Assembly (NCBI GenBank): GCA_035936835.1
Contig: DASYVT010000068.1
Span: 1-46,047, forward strand
Length of the DNA stretch: 46,047 nt
Direction of reading: 5' to 3'
Source of the DNA: Candidatus Methylomirabilota bacterium
GTDB taxonomy: Bacteria; Methylomirabilota; Methylomirabilia; Rokubacteriales; CSP1-6
Shown here: positions 1 through 9,621 of the stretch, piece after piece
Numbering within the stretch: position 1 is the stretch's first letter
How the letters are laid out: every line of letters begins with the position of its first letter
Position numbers and translations under genes: made by a program
The notes under the pieces: generated by a model
The model's input: the letters and a program-made list of their open reading frames with translations, nothing else
Databases searched by the model: none
What the model was told of the DNA's origin: nothing

Positions 1-540
1 AAGGCAGTCCAGCTGCGGGAGAAGGATTTGGCCGCACGGGATCTACTCTCGGTGGCGAGCGGGCTGCGAGAGTCGACCCGGCGTCACGGGGCCCGGCTCT
101 TCGTCAATGATCGGGCCGATGTCGCGCTCGCCGTGGGCGCCGACGGCGTCCAGCGCGCGGGCACCTCGCTCCCCGTGTCCGCGCTCCGCGCTATCTGCCC
201 CCCCATCGGCCCCCCCGGCTTTCTCATCGGCGCGTCCGTCCACTCGGTGGCCGAGGCGCGGGCGGCAGAGCCCGAAGGCGCCGACTTTCTCCTCTTCGGG
301 CCCGTGTACGACACGCCCTCCAAGCGTGAGTACGGGCCGCCGCAGGGGCTGTCAGCCCTCGAACGCGTTGCCTCCGGCGTGCGCCTGCCTGTCTTCGCCG
401 TGGGCGGAGTGACACCCGCGCGCGTTGCCGAGGTGGTCCGGGCCGGCGCCTCGGGCGTCGCCGTCATCGCGGCCATCCTCGGGACCGCGCGCCCCGCCGA
501 TGCCGTCAAGGCGTTCCTCGACGCGCTGGGACGAGCCTGA
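1..540 (+). CDS. thiE: Thiamine-phosphate synthase, 5'-truncated by the window
   Basis: Joins the pyrimidine (HMP-PP) and thiazole phosphate halves of thiamine in the cytoplasm. The reading frame is open to base 1 and starts with the conserved strand AVQLREKDL, so the true start lies upstream; the TTG at 28 is not the start. Family motifs include the phosphate-binding GPVYDTPSK and AVGGVTPARV near the end of the TIM barrel. About 180 residues are present, so only the first 25-35 are missing. The stop overlaps the start of thiO by one base (TGATG), indicating translational coupling within a thiamine-biosynthesis operon. Confidence 0.93.
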   Translation, partial: KAVQLREKDLAARDLLSVASGLRESTRRHGARLFVNDRADVALAVGADGVQRAGTSLPVSALRAICPPIGPPGFLIGASVHSVAEARAAEPEGADFLLFGPVYDTPSKREYGPPQGLSALERVASGVRLPVFAVGGVTPARVAEVVRAGASGVAVIAAILGTARPADAVKAFLDALGRA

Positions 541-1694
541 TGCCGCCATCCGTTATCGTCGTCGGCGGCGGGATCATCGGCTGCGCGACGGCCTACGATC
601 TCGCCAAGGCCGGCTGTCGGGTGACGCTCTTCGAGCGCGCCACGCCGGGCGCCGAGGCCTCGAGCGCCGCTGCCGGCCTGCTCGCTCCCGTCGGCGAGAC
701 CAAACGCTCCGGCCCTTTCCAGAAGCTCGCGCTGGACAGCTGGGCGCGCTACCCCGACATCGCGCGCGAGCTGCGCGACGTCACGGGCGTGGACGTCGAG
801 CACATGACGACGGGCACGCTCTACCCCATCTTCGGCCGCGAGGGGCTGGTGGAGGCGCACGAGCAGACGCGCTTCCCGCTCGCCAAGGAGATGGGGATGC
901 GGGTCGTCGAGGGCACGGAGCTCCGCGACATGGAGCCGTGGCTCTCGCCGGAGATTCCCGCGGCGCTCTTTGTGCGCGGCGACCACTGGGTGAACAACCA
1001 GCGCCTCGTCACGGCGTATGCCACAGCGGCGGCCGGCCGGGGAGTCGAGATCCGCACCGGCGTCGAAGTGACCCAGCTCACCGCCGAGGGCAGCCGCGTG
1101 ACCGGCGTGGTCGCGGCAGGGGAGCGTGTCGAGGCCGAGCGCGTCCTTCTGGCGGCCGGCGCCTGGTCGGGCCCTCTCGCCGCGTCTCTCGGCCTTCATC
1201 TGCCTATCGTGCCCGTGCGCGGCCAGATGATGGCGGTCAGCAACGTTCCGCCGCTCCTCCGTCACGCCGTTCACGGCCACCAGGGGTATCTCACGCCGCG
1301 GCCTTCCGGCGAGCTGCTGATCGGCGCCACGGTGGAGCACGTCGGCTTCGAGCGCGCCATGACGCCCGAGGGCCTGGCGCATCTGGTCAATGGCGCCATC
1401 GCGGTGCTGCCGGAGCTGCGGCGCCGGCCCGTCACGCGCACCTGGTGCGGCTTCAGGCCCGGCACACCCGACGACATGCCGGTGTTGGGCCCCTGGCCGG
1501 GCGTCGAGGGCCTCTTCATCGCGAGCGGGCACTACCGAAATGGCATCCTGCTGGCGCCGGCCACCGCCGCGCTCATGACGCAGGCGATCCTGGGCGGCGG
1601 CATCTCAGACTTGATCAAGCCCTTCCTTCCAGACCGACTACTCGACGGGCCAGACCGACTACTCGACAGGAGCCCTCATGCCCACACGCGATGA
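540..1694 (+). CDS. thiO: Glycine oxidase ThiO (FAD-dependent)
   Basis: Oxidises glycine to the imine used for thiazole synthesis; a DadA/glycine-oxidase family flavoprotein of 384 residues. The N-terminal Rossmann motif GGGIIG is at residues 9-14, followed by the typical ASSAAAGLLAP segment; the C-terminal part has the FAD-contacting SGHYRNGILLAP. The start overlaps the thiE stop. Odd feature: the last ~20 codons carry an in-frame tandem duplication (PDRLLDG/PDRLLDR) beyond the usual end of the family, which also supplies the AGGAG ribosome binding site of the next gene. Context with thiE makes ThiO more likely than a generic D-amino-acid oxidase. Confidence 0.9.
   Translation: MPPSVIVVGGGIIGCATAYDLAKAGCRVTLFERATPGAEASSAAAGLLAPVGETKRSGPFQKLALDSWARYPDIARELRDVTGVDVEHMTTGTLYPIFGREGLVEAHEQTRFPLAKEMGMRVVEGTELRDMEPWLSPEIPAALFVRGDHWVNNQRLVTAYATAAAGRGVEIRTGVEVTQLTAEGSRVTGVVAAGERVEAERVLLAAGAWSGPLAASLGLHLPIVPVRGQMMAVSNVPPLLRHAVHGHQGYLTPRPSGELLIGATVEHVGFERAMTPEGLAHLVNGAIAVLPELRRRPVTRTWCGFRPGTPDDMPVLGPWPGVEGLFIASGHYRNGILLAPATAALMTQAILGGGISDLIKPFLPDRLLDGPDRLLDRSPHAHTR
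1629..1667 (+). repeat. 18-bp direct repeat, period 21, at the end of thiO
   Basis: Two identical 18-base copies (1629-1646 and 1650-1667) are separated by three bases, so the duplication keeps frame and adds seven codons to thiO. It lies immediately before the ribosome binding site of the next gene. Several other gene ends in this window show the same kind of duplication. Confidence 0.9.
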
Positions 1695-3012
1695 CGTCAA
1701 GCGCGCCGTCTGCGAGACCATCGACCGCCAGAGCGAGAAGATCGTCAAGGTCGGCGAGACGATCAGGAAGAGCCCGGAGCTGGGCTTCAAGGAGTTCAAG
1801 ACCGCGCGGCTGGTCGAGGAGACCATGCGCGAGATCGGGCTCGAGCCCAAGGGTGGGCTCGCCCTCACCGGCGTGCGTGCCGTGGCGCGCGGCAAGACGG
1901 ACTGGCCGACCTTTGCCCTGCTGGGCGAGCTGGACGGGCTCGTCGTGGCAGGACACCCGGTCGCCGATCCACAGACGGGCGCGGCCCATGCGTGCGGTCA
2001 CAACGCGCAAATCGCCGGGCTGCTGGGAGCCGCGATGGGGCTCATCGGGGCGAAGGCCTTCGAGCATCTGGCGGGACGCGTGGTCTTCTTCGCCGTGCCC
2101 GCCGAGGAGTATGGCGACGTCGCGTGGCGCGTCGAGCAAGCGAGGGCGGGGAAGCTCGAGTTCCTGGGAGGCAAGCCGGAGCTGCTGCGGCTCGGCCACT
2201 TCGACGACGTGGACATGGCCATGATGATCCACACAACGCCGGTGAAGGAGGTCAAGAAGGCCGGCATCGCCGCCTCGAACAACGGCTGCATCGTCAAGAC
2301 CGTGCGCTATATCGGCCGCGCCTCTCACGCCGGCGGTGCGCCCCACCTCGGGATCAACGCGCTCTACGCCGCGCAGATCGGCCTCGCGGCCATCAACGCG
2401 ATCCGCGAGACCTTCAGAGACGAGGACTCGATCCGCGTCCATCCGATCATCATCCACGGCGGCAGCCAGGTGAACGTGATTCCGGCCGACGTGCGCATCG
2501 AGACGTACGTGCGCGGCAAGACCGTCGAGGCGATCCTGGACGCCAACGTGCGCGTGGACCGCGCGCTCAAGGCGGGCGCGCTCGCGCTGGGCGCCCAGGT
2601 CGAGATCGAGACCTTGCCCGGATATCTCCCGCTCTTCAACCACGCCGGGATGGCGCAACACTTCAAGACCAATGCGGCGGCGCTCCTGGGCGCCGATCAG
2701 GTGACCGAGACGGGGCACCGCAGTGGCTCCACCGACATGGGCGACATCTCGCACGTGATACCGACGCTGCATCCATACATGGGTGGCGCCTCCGGCAGCG
2801 GTCACGGCGCCGACTTCGCGATCGCGGATCCGAAGCTCGCCTACATCGAGCCAGCGAAGCAGCTCGCCCTCATGGCCGTGGACATGCTGTGGGACGACGC
2901 CAAGGCGGCCAAGGAGATCATCCGCGAGTTCAAGCCGCGCATGACCAAGGAGGCCTACCTGACCTTCCAGCGCGGCATCGCCAAGACCGAGCTCTTCGAC
3001 GGCGCGAAGTAG
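1678..3012 (+). CDS. M20D amidohydrolase, AbgB-like
   Basis: Zinc-dependent amide hydrolase of the M20D family, closest in architecture to p-aminobenzoyl-glutamate hydrolase subunit B; 444 residues. Visible metal-site motifs are LLGELDGL (81-88), AHACGH (103-108) and the acidic pair AEE (142-144). RASHAGGAPH near residue 217 opens the dimerisation domain, and the C-terminal metal histidine is in the GSGHGADF segment near 370. AGGAG lies upstream at a good distance. It follows thiO by a gap inside thiO's end, so it may be co-transcribed. Exact substrate unknown; other N-acyl amino acid or folate-breakdown substrates are possible. Confidence 0.8.
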   Translation: MPTRDDVKRAVCETIDRQSEKIVKVGETIRKSPELGFKEFKTARLVEETMREIGLEPKGGLALTGVRAVARGKTDWPTFALLGELDGLVVAGHPVADPQTGAAHACGHNAQIAGLLGAAMGLIGAKAFEHLAGRVVFFAVPAEEYGDVAWRVEQARAGKLEFLGGKPELLRLGHFDDVDMAMMIHTTPVKEVKKAGIAASNNGCIVKTVRYIGRASHAGGAPHLGINALYAAQIGLAAINAIRETFRDEDSIRVHPIIIHGGSQVNVIPADVRIETYVRGKTVEAILDANVRVDRALKAGALALGAQVEIETLPGYLPLFNHAGMAQHFKTNAAALLGADQVTETGHRSGSTDMGDISHVIPTLHPYMGGASGSGHGADFAIADPKLAYIEPAKQLALMAVDMLWDDAKAAKEIIREFKPRMTKEAYLTFQRGIAKTELFDGAK

Positions 3013-3271
3013 GGAATGGACCGGATCTTCGCCGAATGACACGCGGCCCCGTGGGCAACCATGCTGTCCCTGACCCCCTGACTGCGCGGTTCCGCATAAC
3101 ACGGTCCTCGCCTACTCACCGGCGTGGTCTCGGTGTCGGTATGTGGAGGCCATTTCCGTCGGAAAACCCACATGCCCTGTGGCTCTTATACCTCAGCACG
3201 CGCTGGGTGACCGCCTCTCCATGGTTCTGTCCAACTAGCGTTCGGCTGTAATGACTCTTGAGGGGGCGAGC
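3013..3271. other. Intergenic segment of lower GC, probable foreign DNA
   Basis: No gene is convincing here. Base composition drops compared with both sides, and codon bias in the short frames does not resemble the neighbours. With the orphan gene that follows, it looks like inserted DNA. No terminator with a T-run and no clear promoter are visible. Confidence 0.4.
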
Positions 3272-3643
3272 ATGATCTGGACGGCTTGGAATAACGGAAT
3301 CCACCGGAGGTCAGGCGCTGGCTACGGCTTCAAGGTACCTGCGGAGGACCGCGACCGTTACTTCAGGCGGGATTGGCACACCGTAACGGTGGAGGTGCAG
3401 GAGGGTAGGGGTGTCTTGGCGGTTGAGGTGAACGTCGCCAAGGACTCGTTTTGGGGTGCCGAGTGCCGCGAGCTGATCGACGAGAAGATTGGCCGGTGGC
3501 TGCGCGGCTCCGGATATGCCCCGTGGCCCCGCGGAGCTCCGCCGCGGTTCGAGGTCGAGGCCGCCGGAGATCGACGATTCATCGTGAAGCGGCGAGTCAC
3601 GCCGAACAAGCCGCTTCAGGGGACCGGCGCCGTCCGCCGCTGA
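3272..3643 (+). CDS. Hypothetical protein with an NKPLQ-type repeat tail
   Basis: About 123 residues, family not recognised. The chosen ATG has a purine-rich GAGGGGG seven bases upstream; an alternative in-frame ATG at 3251 would add seven residues but has no ribosome binding site. The protein is rich in Trp, Arg and acidic residues with a strand-like pattern and no signal peptide or membrane segment. Its last residues (NKPLQGTGAVRR) are translated from an imperfect palindrome. Similar NKPLQRT tails are, from general knowledge, common on unrelated hypothetical proteins where a small mobile repeat supplies the stop codon. Its last 47 bases overlap the convergent MoaD-like gene. Probably a transferred gene. 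Confidence 0.5.
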   Translation: MIWTAWNNGIHRRSGAGYGFKVPAEDRDRYFRRDWHTVTVEVQEGRGVLAVEVNVAKDSFWGAECRELIDEKIGRWLRGSGYAPWPRGAPPRFEVEAAGDRRFIVKRRVTPNKPLQGTGAVRR

Positions 3644-3890
3644 GCGACTGGAGGATGTGGACCTCCTGGCTTGGGCGCACCGGCTGGTCGAGGTCCGGGG
3701 CCGCTTCGGTGCCGACGTAGATGCGCATGTGAGGGCGGACGCGGTCCTGCTCGTCCACGATGCGGCGGCGGATGCCGGGAAAACGGCGGTCCAGATCGGC
3801 CAGCATCTCGGCGACGGTGGCGCCTGTGCCCTCGACCTCGCCGCGCCCGCCCGTGTAGGAGTAAAGGGGCGAGGCGATAAAGACGCGCAT
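3597..3890 (-). CDS. MoaD/ThiS-family ubiquitin-like carrier with C-terminal extension
   Basis: Small beta-grasp protein (97 residues) of the MoaD/ThiS sulfur-carrier type. The fold is recognisable from the hydrophobic spacing and the segment EVHILQSLSGG (residues 76-86). In functional carriers the double glycine is the very C-terminus and becomes the thiocarboxylate; here eleven residues (RRRSPEAACSA) follow it. The extension is encoded by the palindrome at the junction with the odd-composition insert. The gene starts one base inside the stop of the BNR-repeat gene (TGATG), so the two are coupled. Either the tail is clipped, or the protein is no longer a sulfur carrier. Confidence 0.75.
   Translation of the reverse strand: MRVFIASPLYSYTGGRGEVEGTGATVAEMLADLDRRFPGIRRRIVDEQDRVRPHMRIYVGTEAAPDLDQPVRPSQEVHILQSLSGGRRRSPEAACSA
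3613..3645. repeat. Imperfect palindrome supplying two gene ends
   Basis: GCTTCAG at 3613 pairs with CTGAGC at 3640-3645, with further GC-rich complementarity between them. It encodes the tail of the orphan gene on the plus strand and an extension of the MoaD-like protein on the minus strand. It resembles a small REP- or attC-like mobile repeat, but no second copy is present in the window to confirm this. Confidence 0.4.
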
Positions 3891-5032
3891 CAGCCGAGCG
3901 AGGCGGCCTGGACGGTGTAGATCTCGGGCAGGTGGCGGGCCAAGCAGCGCCAGCGCTTCCCTTCGTCCGTGCTCATCCAGATCTCGCCGCTCGTAGTCCC
4001 GAAGTAGAGCCCGAGCGGCTCGCCACCGTCGTCGTCGAAGGCCTGGCGCTTGATGGTGAGCCAGGCGTCGCGCATCGGCAGGCCGGCGTCCTGGCGCTCC
4101 CAGCTCTTGCCCGCGTTCCGCGAGCGGTAGACGGCGGGCTTGCCTCCGGGGCTCGTCCGCGGCCACACCGTCGTCCCGTCCATCGGGATGACCCAGAGCG
4201 TGTCGGGATCGCGGGGATGCAGCACGAGCGGGAATCCGATATCGCCCACCGTCTTCGGCATGTTCATACCGATGCGCGTCCAGACGTCGCCGGGCCGGTC
4301 GAGGCGGTAGATGCCGCAGTGGTTCTGCTGGTAGAGCCGGTCCGGCTTGAGCGGGTGAAGGGCCATGATGTGCGGGTCGTGGCCGATCTCGGGGTCTTTG
4401 TCTGGTAGGAAGGTGGCGGCGACCCCGCTGTTGAGCGCGCGCCACGACGCCCCGCCGTCGAGGCTCTCGAAGGAGCCGCCCCCGGAGAGGCCGACATAGA
4501 GATGGGCCGGGTCGCGCGGGTCCACCAGGATCGAGTGCGTCACCGCGCCGTCCGGCGTGTCCTGTCCGATCGTGCCGATGCGCGCCACCAGATCGCGGTT
4601 GAAGCCCTCGATGCCGCTCCACGTGACGCCGCCGTCCTGGGAGCGGAAGAGCCCGTGCGGTGACGTCCCGGCCCACCAAAGTCCCGGCTGGGAGGGAAGC
4701 CCGGGCGAGAGCCAGAAGGTGTGATCCACGGCCCGCCCGCGTTGACCCTCTGGAGCCTTGGCGAAGGCCGGCGGCAGCGATGCTTCCGTCCACGTGCGGC
4801 CGCGGTCGGTCGAGCGCATGATCACCGGACCAAGATGGCCCGTGCGGGTGGCCATCAGCATCGTGTGGTTGTCGCGGGGATCCAGCACCAGGTGGTGGAC
4901 GATGCAGCCGAGGAGGTGCGGCCCATTCAGCCGCCACGTCCGGCGCGACGGATCGCCGTGGAAGAGGAAGGCGCCCTTGCGGGTGCCGATCATCAGCAGT
5001 GTGCGGCGCTTGGAACGCTTGAGCCCAGCCAT
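3890..5032 (-). CDS. BNR/sialidase-like beta-propeller protein
   Basis: A 380-residue protein made of repeated Asp-box/BNR-like motifs (for example STDRGRTW, SQDGGVTW, SLDGGASW, SRNAGKSW, STDEGKRW), spaced about 50-70 residues apart, as in sialidase/VPS10-like propellers. No signal peptide is seen, so it is probably cytoplasmic. Catalytic sialidase residues are not evident, so a binding or unknown role is safer than exo-alpha-sialidase. The start at 5032 has AGAAGG upstream. A longer open frame upstream is only the antisense of the BtuF-like gene. It is coupled to the MoaD-like gene and divergent from the BtuF-like gene, with 27 bases between the two starts. Confidence 0.8.
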   Translation of the reverse strand: MAGLKRSKRRTLLMIGTRKGAFLFHGDPSRRTWRLNGPHLLGCIVHHLVLDPRDNHTMLMATRTGHLGPVIMRSTDRGRTWTEASLPPAFAKAPEGQRGRAVDHTFWLSPGLPSQPGLWWAGTSPHGLFRSQDGGVTWSGIEGFNRDLVARIGTIGQDTPDGAVTHSILVDPRDPAHLYVGLSGGGSFESLDGGASWRALNSGVAATFLPDKDPEIGHDPHIMALHPLKPDRLYQQNHCGIYRLDRPGDVWTRIGMNMPKTVGDIGFPLVLHPRDPDTLWVIPMDGTTVWPRTSPGGKPAVYRSRNAGKSWERQDAGLPMRDAWLTIKRQAFDDDGGEPLGLYFGTTSGEIWMSTDEGKRWRCLARHLPEIYTVQAASLG

Positions 5033-5042
5033 AGGCCTTCTT

Positions 5043-5051
5043 TGATATCTT
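5043..5051 (+). promoter_or_regulatory. Extended -10 promoter (TGnTATCTT), probable leaderless start
   Basis: TGaTATCTT ends eight bases before the ATG of the BtuF-like gene, and no Shine-Dalgarno sequence lies between. Transcription would begin at or next to the ATG. The site sits in the 27-base divergent gap, overlapping the ribosome binding site of the opposite gene. Confidence 0.45.
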
Positions 5052-5059
5052 AAGTTGCC

Positions 5060-5866
5060 ATGTACGGCAAGGGGTCGGCCGGCTTCCCTCAGCGCATCGT
5101 GTGTCTCTCCTCCGAGCACGTGGAGATCTGCTACGCGCTTGGTGCAGGGGAGCGCGTCGTCGGCGTGCCCGGCACGGCGCACAGGCCTCCCGAGGCGCGG
5201 GAGAAGCCGAAGATCGGCGGCTTCACGAGCTTCCGCGCCGACAAGATCCTGGAGCTCGAGCCCGACGTCGTGCTGGCCTTCTCGGACCTCCAGGCGGACA
5301 TCAGCGCCGAGTTGATCCGCGCCGGGCTGCCCGTCTTCTGCTCCAACCCGCGCTCGATGGACGAGATCCTCGCCACCATCATCATGGTGGGCGGGCTGCT
5401 GGGGCTCGAGAAGCCCGCGCGCGATCTCGTCCAGGACATGCAGGACGAGATCCGGCAGGTGCGGGAGTTCTCCGCCGTCTGGCCCGACAGGCCCCGCGTC
5501 TACTTCGAGGAGTGGCACGACCCGCTGATCGCGGGGATCCGGTGGGTCTCGGAGGTCATCGAGATCGCCGGCGGGCGCGACATCTTCTCCGAGCTGCGGG
5601 ACAAGGCCTCGGCCAAGGACCGGGTGGTGGATCCCGGCGAGGTCGCCCGCCGGAACCCCCAGATCATCCTCGCCTCATGGTGCGGCAAGCCGGTGGACCT
5701 GGAGGCGATCCGGAAACGCCCCGGGTGGGAGGCGGTGAGCGCCGTCAAGGAAGGCCGTATCCATGAGGTGGACGGGGCTGATATCCTATCTCCAGGGCCA
5801 TCGGTGCTGGCGGGGCTCAGGCTTATCCACGAGATCATCCAGCATGGGCTGGGGGGAGTAGCGTAG
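5060..5866 (+). CDS. BtuF/FepB-like substrate-binding protein without signal peptide
   Basis: A 268-residue protein of the helical-backbone metal/cobalamin-binding fold (TroA/BtuF superfamily). It has VCLSSEHVEICYALGAG at the N-terminus, GGFTSFRADKILELEPD near residues 54-70 and a C-terminal RPGWEAVSAVKEGRIHEV, all standard for cobalamin ABC binding proteins. Family members are normally exported, but no signal peptide or lipobox is present, so this protein should stay in the cytoplasm. No permease or ATPase gene is adjacent. It is annotated elsewhere as cobalamin-binding protein by similarity; the ligand is not proven here. Confidence 0.8.
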   Translation: MYGKGSAGFPQRIVCLSSEHVEICYALGAGERVVGVPGTAHRPPEAREKPKIGGFTSFRADKILELEPDVVLAFSDLQADISAELIRAGLPVFCSNPRSMDEILATIIMVGGLLGLEKPARDLVQDMQDEIRQVREFSAVWPDRPRVYFEEWHDPLIAGIRWVSEVIEIAGGRDIFSELRDKASAKDRVVDPGEVARRNPQIILASWCGKPVDLEAIRKRPGWEAVSAVKEGRIHEVDGADILSPGPSVLAGLRLIHEIIQHGLGGVA

Positions 5867-6023
5867 CTCCTCAACTGTAGCCTTCGCTCCCACGGCCTAA
5901 GTAGCTGGAACTGTAGCTCCGGTTCACATCCTGATAGTGAATTTGGTGACGTGGCAATGGTGTCATTAAACATGGAAGGCCCCTTGGAGGCCGATGCTAG
6001 GATGAGAACCCTTCGCGTACCCC
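5867..6023. other. Intergenic region upstream of tldD
   Basis: 157 bases with lower GC than the surroundings. It contains two copies of AACTGTAGC (about 5874 and 5908) and an extended -10 element near the tldD end. No gene or T-tailed terminator is seen. Confidence 0.4.
5995..6003 (+). promoter_or_regulatory. Extended -10 promoter (TGcTAGGAT) of the tldD operon
   Basis: The motif ends 20 bases before the tldD ATG, giving a short leader of about 14 bases. It matches the TGnTAnnnT pattern seen before several other operon-leading genes in this window. No good -35 is visible, as expected for an extended -10 promoter. Confidence 0.4.
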
Positions 6024-7499
<1,476 letters not shown>

Positions 7500-7500
7500 A

Positions 7501-8835
7501 ATGCTCGATCTCCTCGGCGATGTCCTGAAGCGGGCGCGGGAGCGAGGAGCGACGGCGGCCGACGCGTTCCTGGTGGAAGACAGGGCGTTCTCGGCCCAGG
7601 TCAGGCTCGGGCGGGTGGACACGGTCAAGCACGCCCGGGAGCAGCACCTCTCGCTTCGCGTCTTTTCCGGCAAATCCGCCGCCGCCGCCTCGACGTCGGA
7701 CTTCTCACGGACTTCCGTCGAGCGCCTGGTGGACGAAGCGGTGTCGCTCTCGCGGATCACGGCTCCCGACGAGCTGAGCGGGTTGCCCGAGGCGAGCGGG
7801 CTCGCGCGGGAGATTCCGGCCCTCGACCTCGACGACCCCACGGGCCACGATCTCTCGCCTGAGGAGAAGATCGATCTCGCCCGGCGCTGCGAGGCCGCGG
7901 CGCTCGGGGCCGATCCGCGCATCACGAACTCCGAGGGCGGTGATTTCGCTGATCGCCGCGCCCGCTACGCCTACGCCGCGAGCCACGGCTTCGCAGCCGA
8001 GTACGGGACGTCGTCCTTCAGCCTCTCGGCCTCGCCCGTCGCCTCGGAGAACGGGCACATGCAGCGCGACGGCTGGTATCACGTCACGCGCAAGCGCGCC
8101 CGCCTCGACTCGCCCGAGGAGATCGGCAAGACGGCAGCCCGCCGCGCGCTGCGGCGCTTGGGCGCCCGGCAGGTCAAGACCGCCCGGGTGCCCGTCGTTT
8201 TCGATCCGGAGATGGCGGCGAGCCTCGTGCGGCATGTCGCCGGCGCCGTCGCGGGCCCGTCGCTCTACCGCGGCGCCTCCTTCCTCCTCGACAAGCTTGG
8301 CCAGCAGATCGCCGCGCCCGGCGTCACGATCATCGACGACGGGACCATTTCCGGAGGCCTCGGCTCGCGGCCCTTCGACGGCGAGGGGCTCCCGGTGCTG
8401 CGCACGGTCGTCGTCGACAAGGGAGTGCTGACTTCGTACCTCCTCGACACGTACAGCGGCCGCAAGCTTGGCATGGCCTCGACGCATCACGCCGCGCGGG
8501 ACGGCAGCGGCGTCACCGTCGGCACGACGAACCTCTACCTCGCGAAGGGCGCGGCCGACCCGAAGGACCTCATCGGGAGCGTCAAGCAGGGTCTCTACGT
8601 CACGGAGCTGATCGGCTTCGGCGTCAACGGCGTCACCGGGGACTACTCGCGCGGCGCCGTCGGCATGTGGATCGACAACGGCGAGCTGGCGTACCCGGTC
8701 GAGGAGATCACGATCGCGGGCAACCTGCTCGACATGCTCCGCGCCATCGAAGGCGTGGGCAACGACCTCGTCTTCCGCGACCGCACAGCTGCGCCCACCG
8801 TGCTGGTCGGGCGCATGACGGTGGCGGGAGCATAG
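7501..8835 (+). CDS. pmbA: TldE/PmbA protease subunit
   Basis: Partner of TldD; 444 residues from the ATG at 7501. The frame is open further upstream, but that part overlaps tldD and is not conserved. Family features include FSGKSAAAASTSDFS near 58-72, HHAARDGSGVTVG and IGFGVNGVTGDYSRGAVG in the C-terminal domain, and absence of the HExxxH zinc site, which is carried by TldD. The start lies two bases after the tldD stop and the stop directly abuts the next ATG, so translation is tightly coupled. Confidence 0.9.
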   Translation: MLDLLGDVLKRARERGATAADAFLVEDRAFSAQVRLGRVDTVKHAREQHLSLRVFSGKSAAAASTSDFSRTSVERLVDEAVSLSRITAPDELSGLPEASGLAREIPALDLDDPTGHDLSPEEKIDLARRCEAAALGADPRITNSEGGDFADRRARYAYAASHGFAAEYGTSSFSLSASPVASENGHMQRDGWYHVTRKRARLDSPEEIGKTAARRALRRLGARQVKTARVPVVFDPEMAASLVRHVAGAVAGPSLYRGASFLLDKLGQQIAAPGVTIIDDGTISGGLGSRPFDGEGLPVLRTVVVDKGVLTSYLLDTYSGRKLGMASTHHAARDGSGVTVGTTNLYLAKGAADPKDLIGSVKQGLYVTELIGFGVNGVTGDYSRGAVGMWIDNGELAYPVEEITIAGNLLDMLRAIEGVGNDLVFRDRTAAPTVLVGRMTVAGA

Positions 8836-9621
8836 ATGATCATCGACAGCCACTGCCACCTGCACGACCCTGCGTTCGAAGACCTTCGCGGCGCGCTCGC
8901 CCGCGCGGCGGAGCACGGCGTCTGGGGCGCCGTCGCGGTCGGCTGCGACAAGCAGACGAACGCGCGCACCATCGAGGCCGCGATCGGGAACGCCAAGACC
9001 GTCTGGCCCGCGATGGGCTTCCACCCGGACTGGGTCCAGTTGGGCGACCAGGACCTCGAGCAGGTCGAGGCGCAGGTGGTGGCGGACCACTCGCGCCTGG
9101 TCGCGCTCGGCGAGGTCGGGCTGCCGTGGTACTGCCTCGAGGGCGCGACGGACGCCGCGGGGTTCATGACGCGCGGCCGTCAGCGGCTCAACCGGCTCCT
9201 CGCGCTTGCCGAGCGTTACGACCTGCCGGTCATCGTGCACGCTCCTCACGGCGCCGCAGTGGGCGCGCTCGCGGCGCTCAAGGCCCGGGGCATCGAGCGC
9301 GCCGTCTTCCACTGGCACAAGGCGCCGGCCGACGTGACCCGCGACATCGTGGATGCCGGGTATTTCGTGTCTGTGACGCCCGAGGTGGTCTATCGCGAGC
9401 GGGACCGTGCGCTGGTCGAGGCCGTGCCCCTCGAATCGCTCCTCGTCGAAAGCGACGGGCCGTGGCCCTACGAGGGCGAGTTCGCGGGGGTGCCGTCCGG
9501 GCCCTGGCTCGTCTCGCGGGTGGCCGAAGAGGTCGCCAAGATCAAAGGCCTGCCGGTCGACGAGGTCACGTACCAGATTTCGGCCAACACTTGTCAACTC
9601 TTCGACCTCGTATGCTCCTGA
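8836..9621 (+). CDS. TatD-family metal-dependent hydrolase
   Basis: A 261-residue TIM-barrel hydrolase of the TatD family (DNase or general phosphoesterase). The metal motif HCH is at 6-8 within DSHCHLHD. The barrel continues with MGFHPDW (~59), GEVGLPWY (~95), VIVHAPHG (~134), VFHWHKAP (~155) and VESDGPWP (~201), all expected metal or active-site positions. It begins immediately after pmbA and overlaps the next gene by ten bases. The substrate cannot be told from sequence. Confidence 0.85.
   Translation: MIIDSHCHLHDPAFEDLRGALARAAEHGVWGAVAVGCDKQTNARTIEAAIGNAKTVWPAMGFHPDWVQLGDQDLEQVEAQVVADHSRLVALGEVGLPWYCLEGATDAAGFMTRGRQRLNRLLALAERYDLPVIVHAPHGAAVGALAALKARGIERAVFHWHKAPADVTRDIVDAGYFVSVTPEVVYRERDRALVEAVPLESLLVESDGPWPYEGEFAGVPSGPWLVSRVAEEVAKIKGLPVDEVTYQISANTCQLFDLVCS

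Noticed and set aside
84-1532. Long minus-strand open frame opposite thiE/thiO
   Set aside because: It is antisense of clear genes, its translation is low-complexity Arg/His/Asp-rich, and it has no family pattern. Very high GC removes stop codons by chance.
5033-5059. Cobalamin riboswitch before the BtuF-like gene
   Set aside because: Only 27 bases separate the divergent starts, far too short for a B12 riboswitch.
3890-5518. Extended N-terminus of the BNR-repeat protein up to 5518
   Set aside because: The extra part is antisense to the BtuF-like gene; the ATG at 5032 has its own ribosome binding site.
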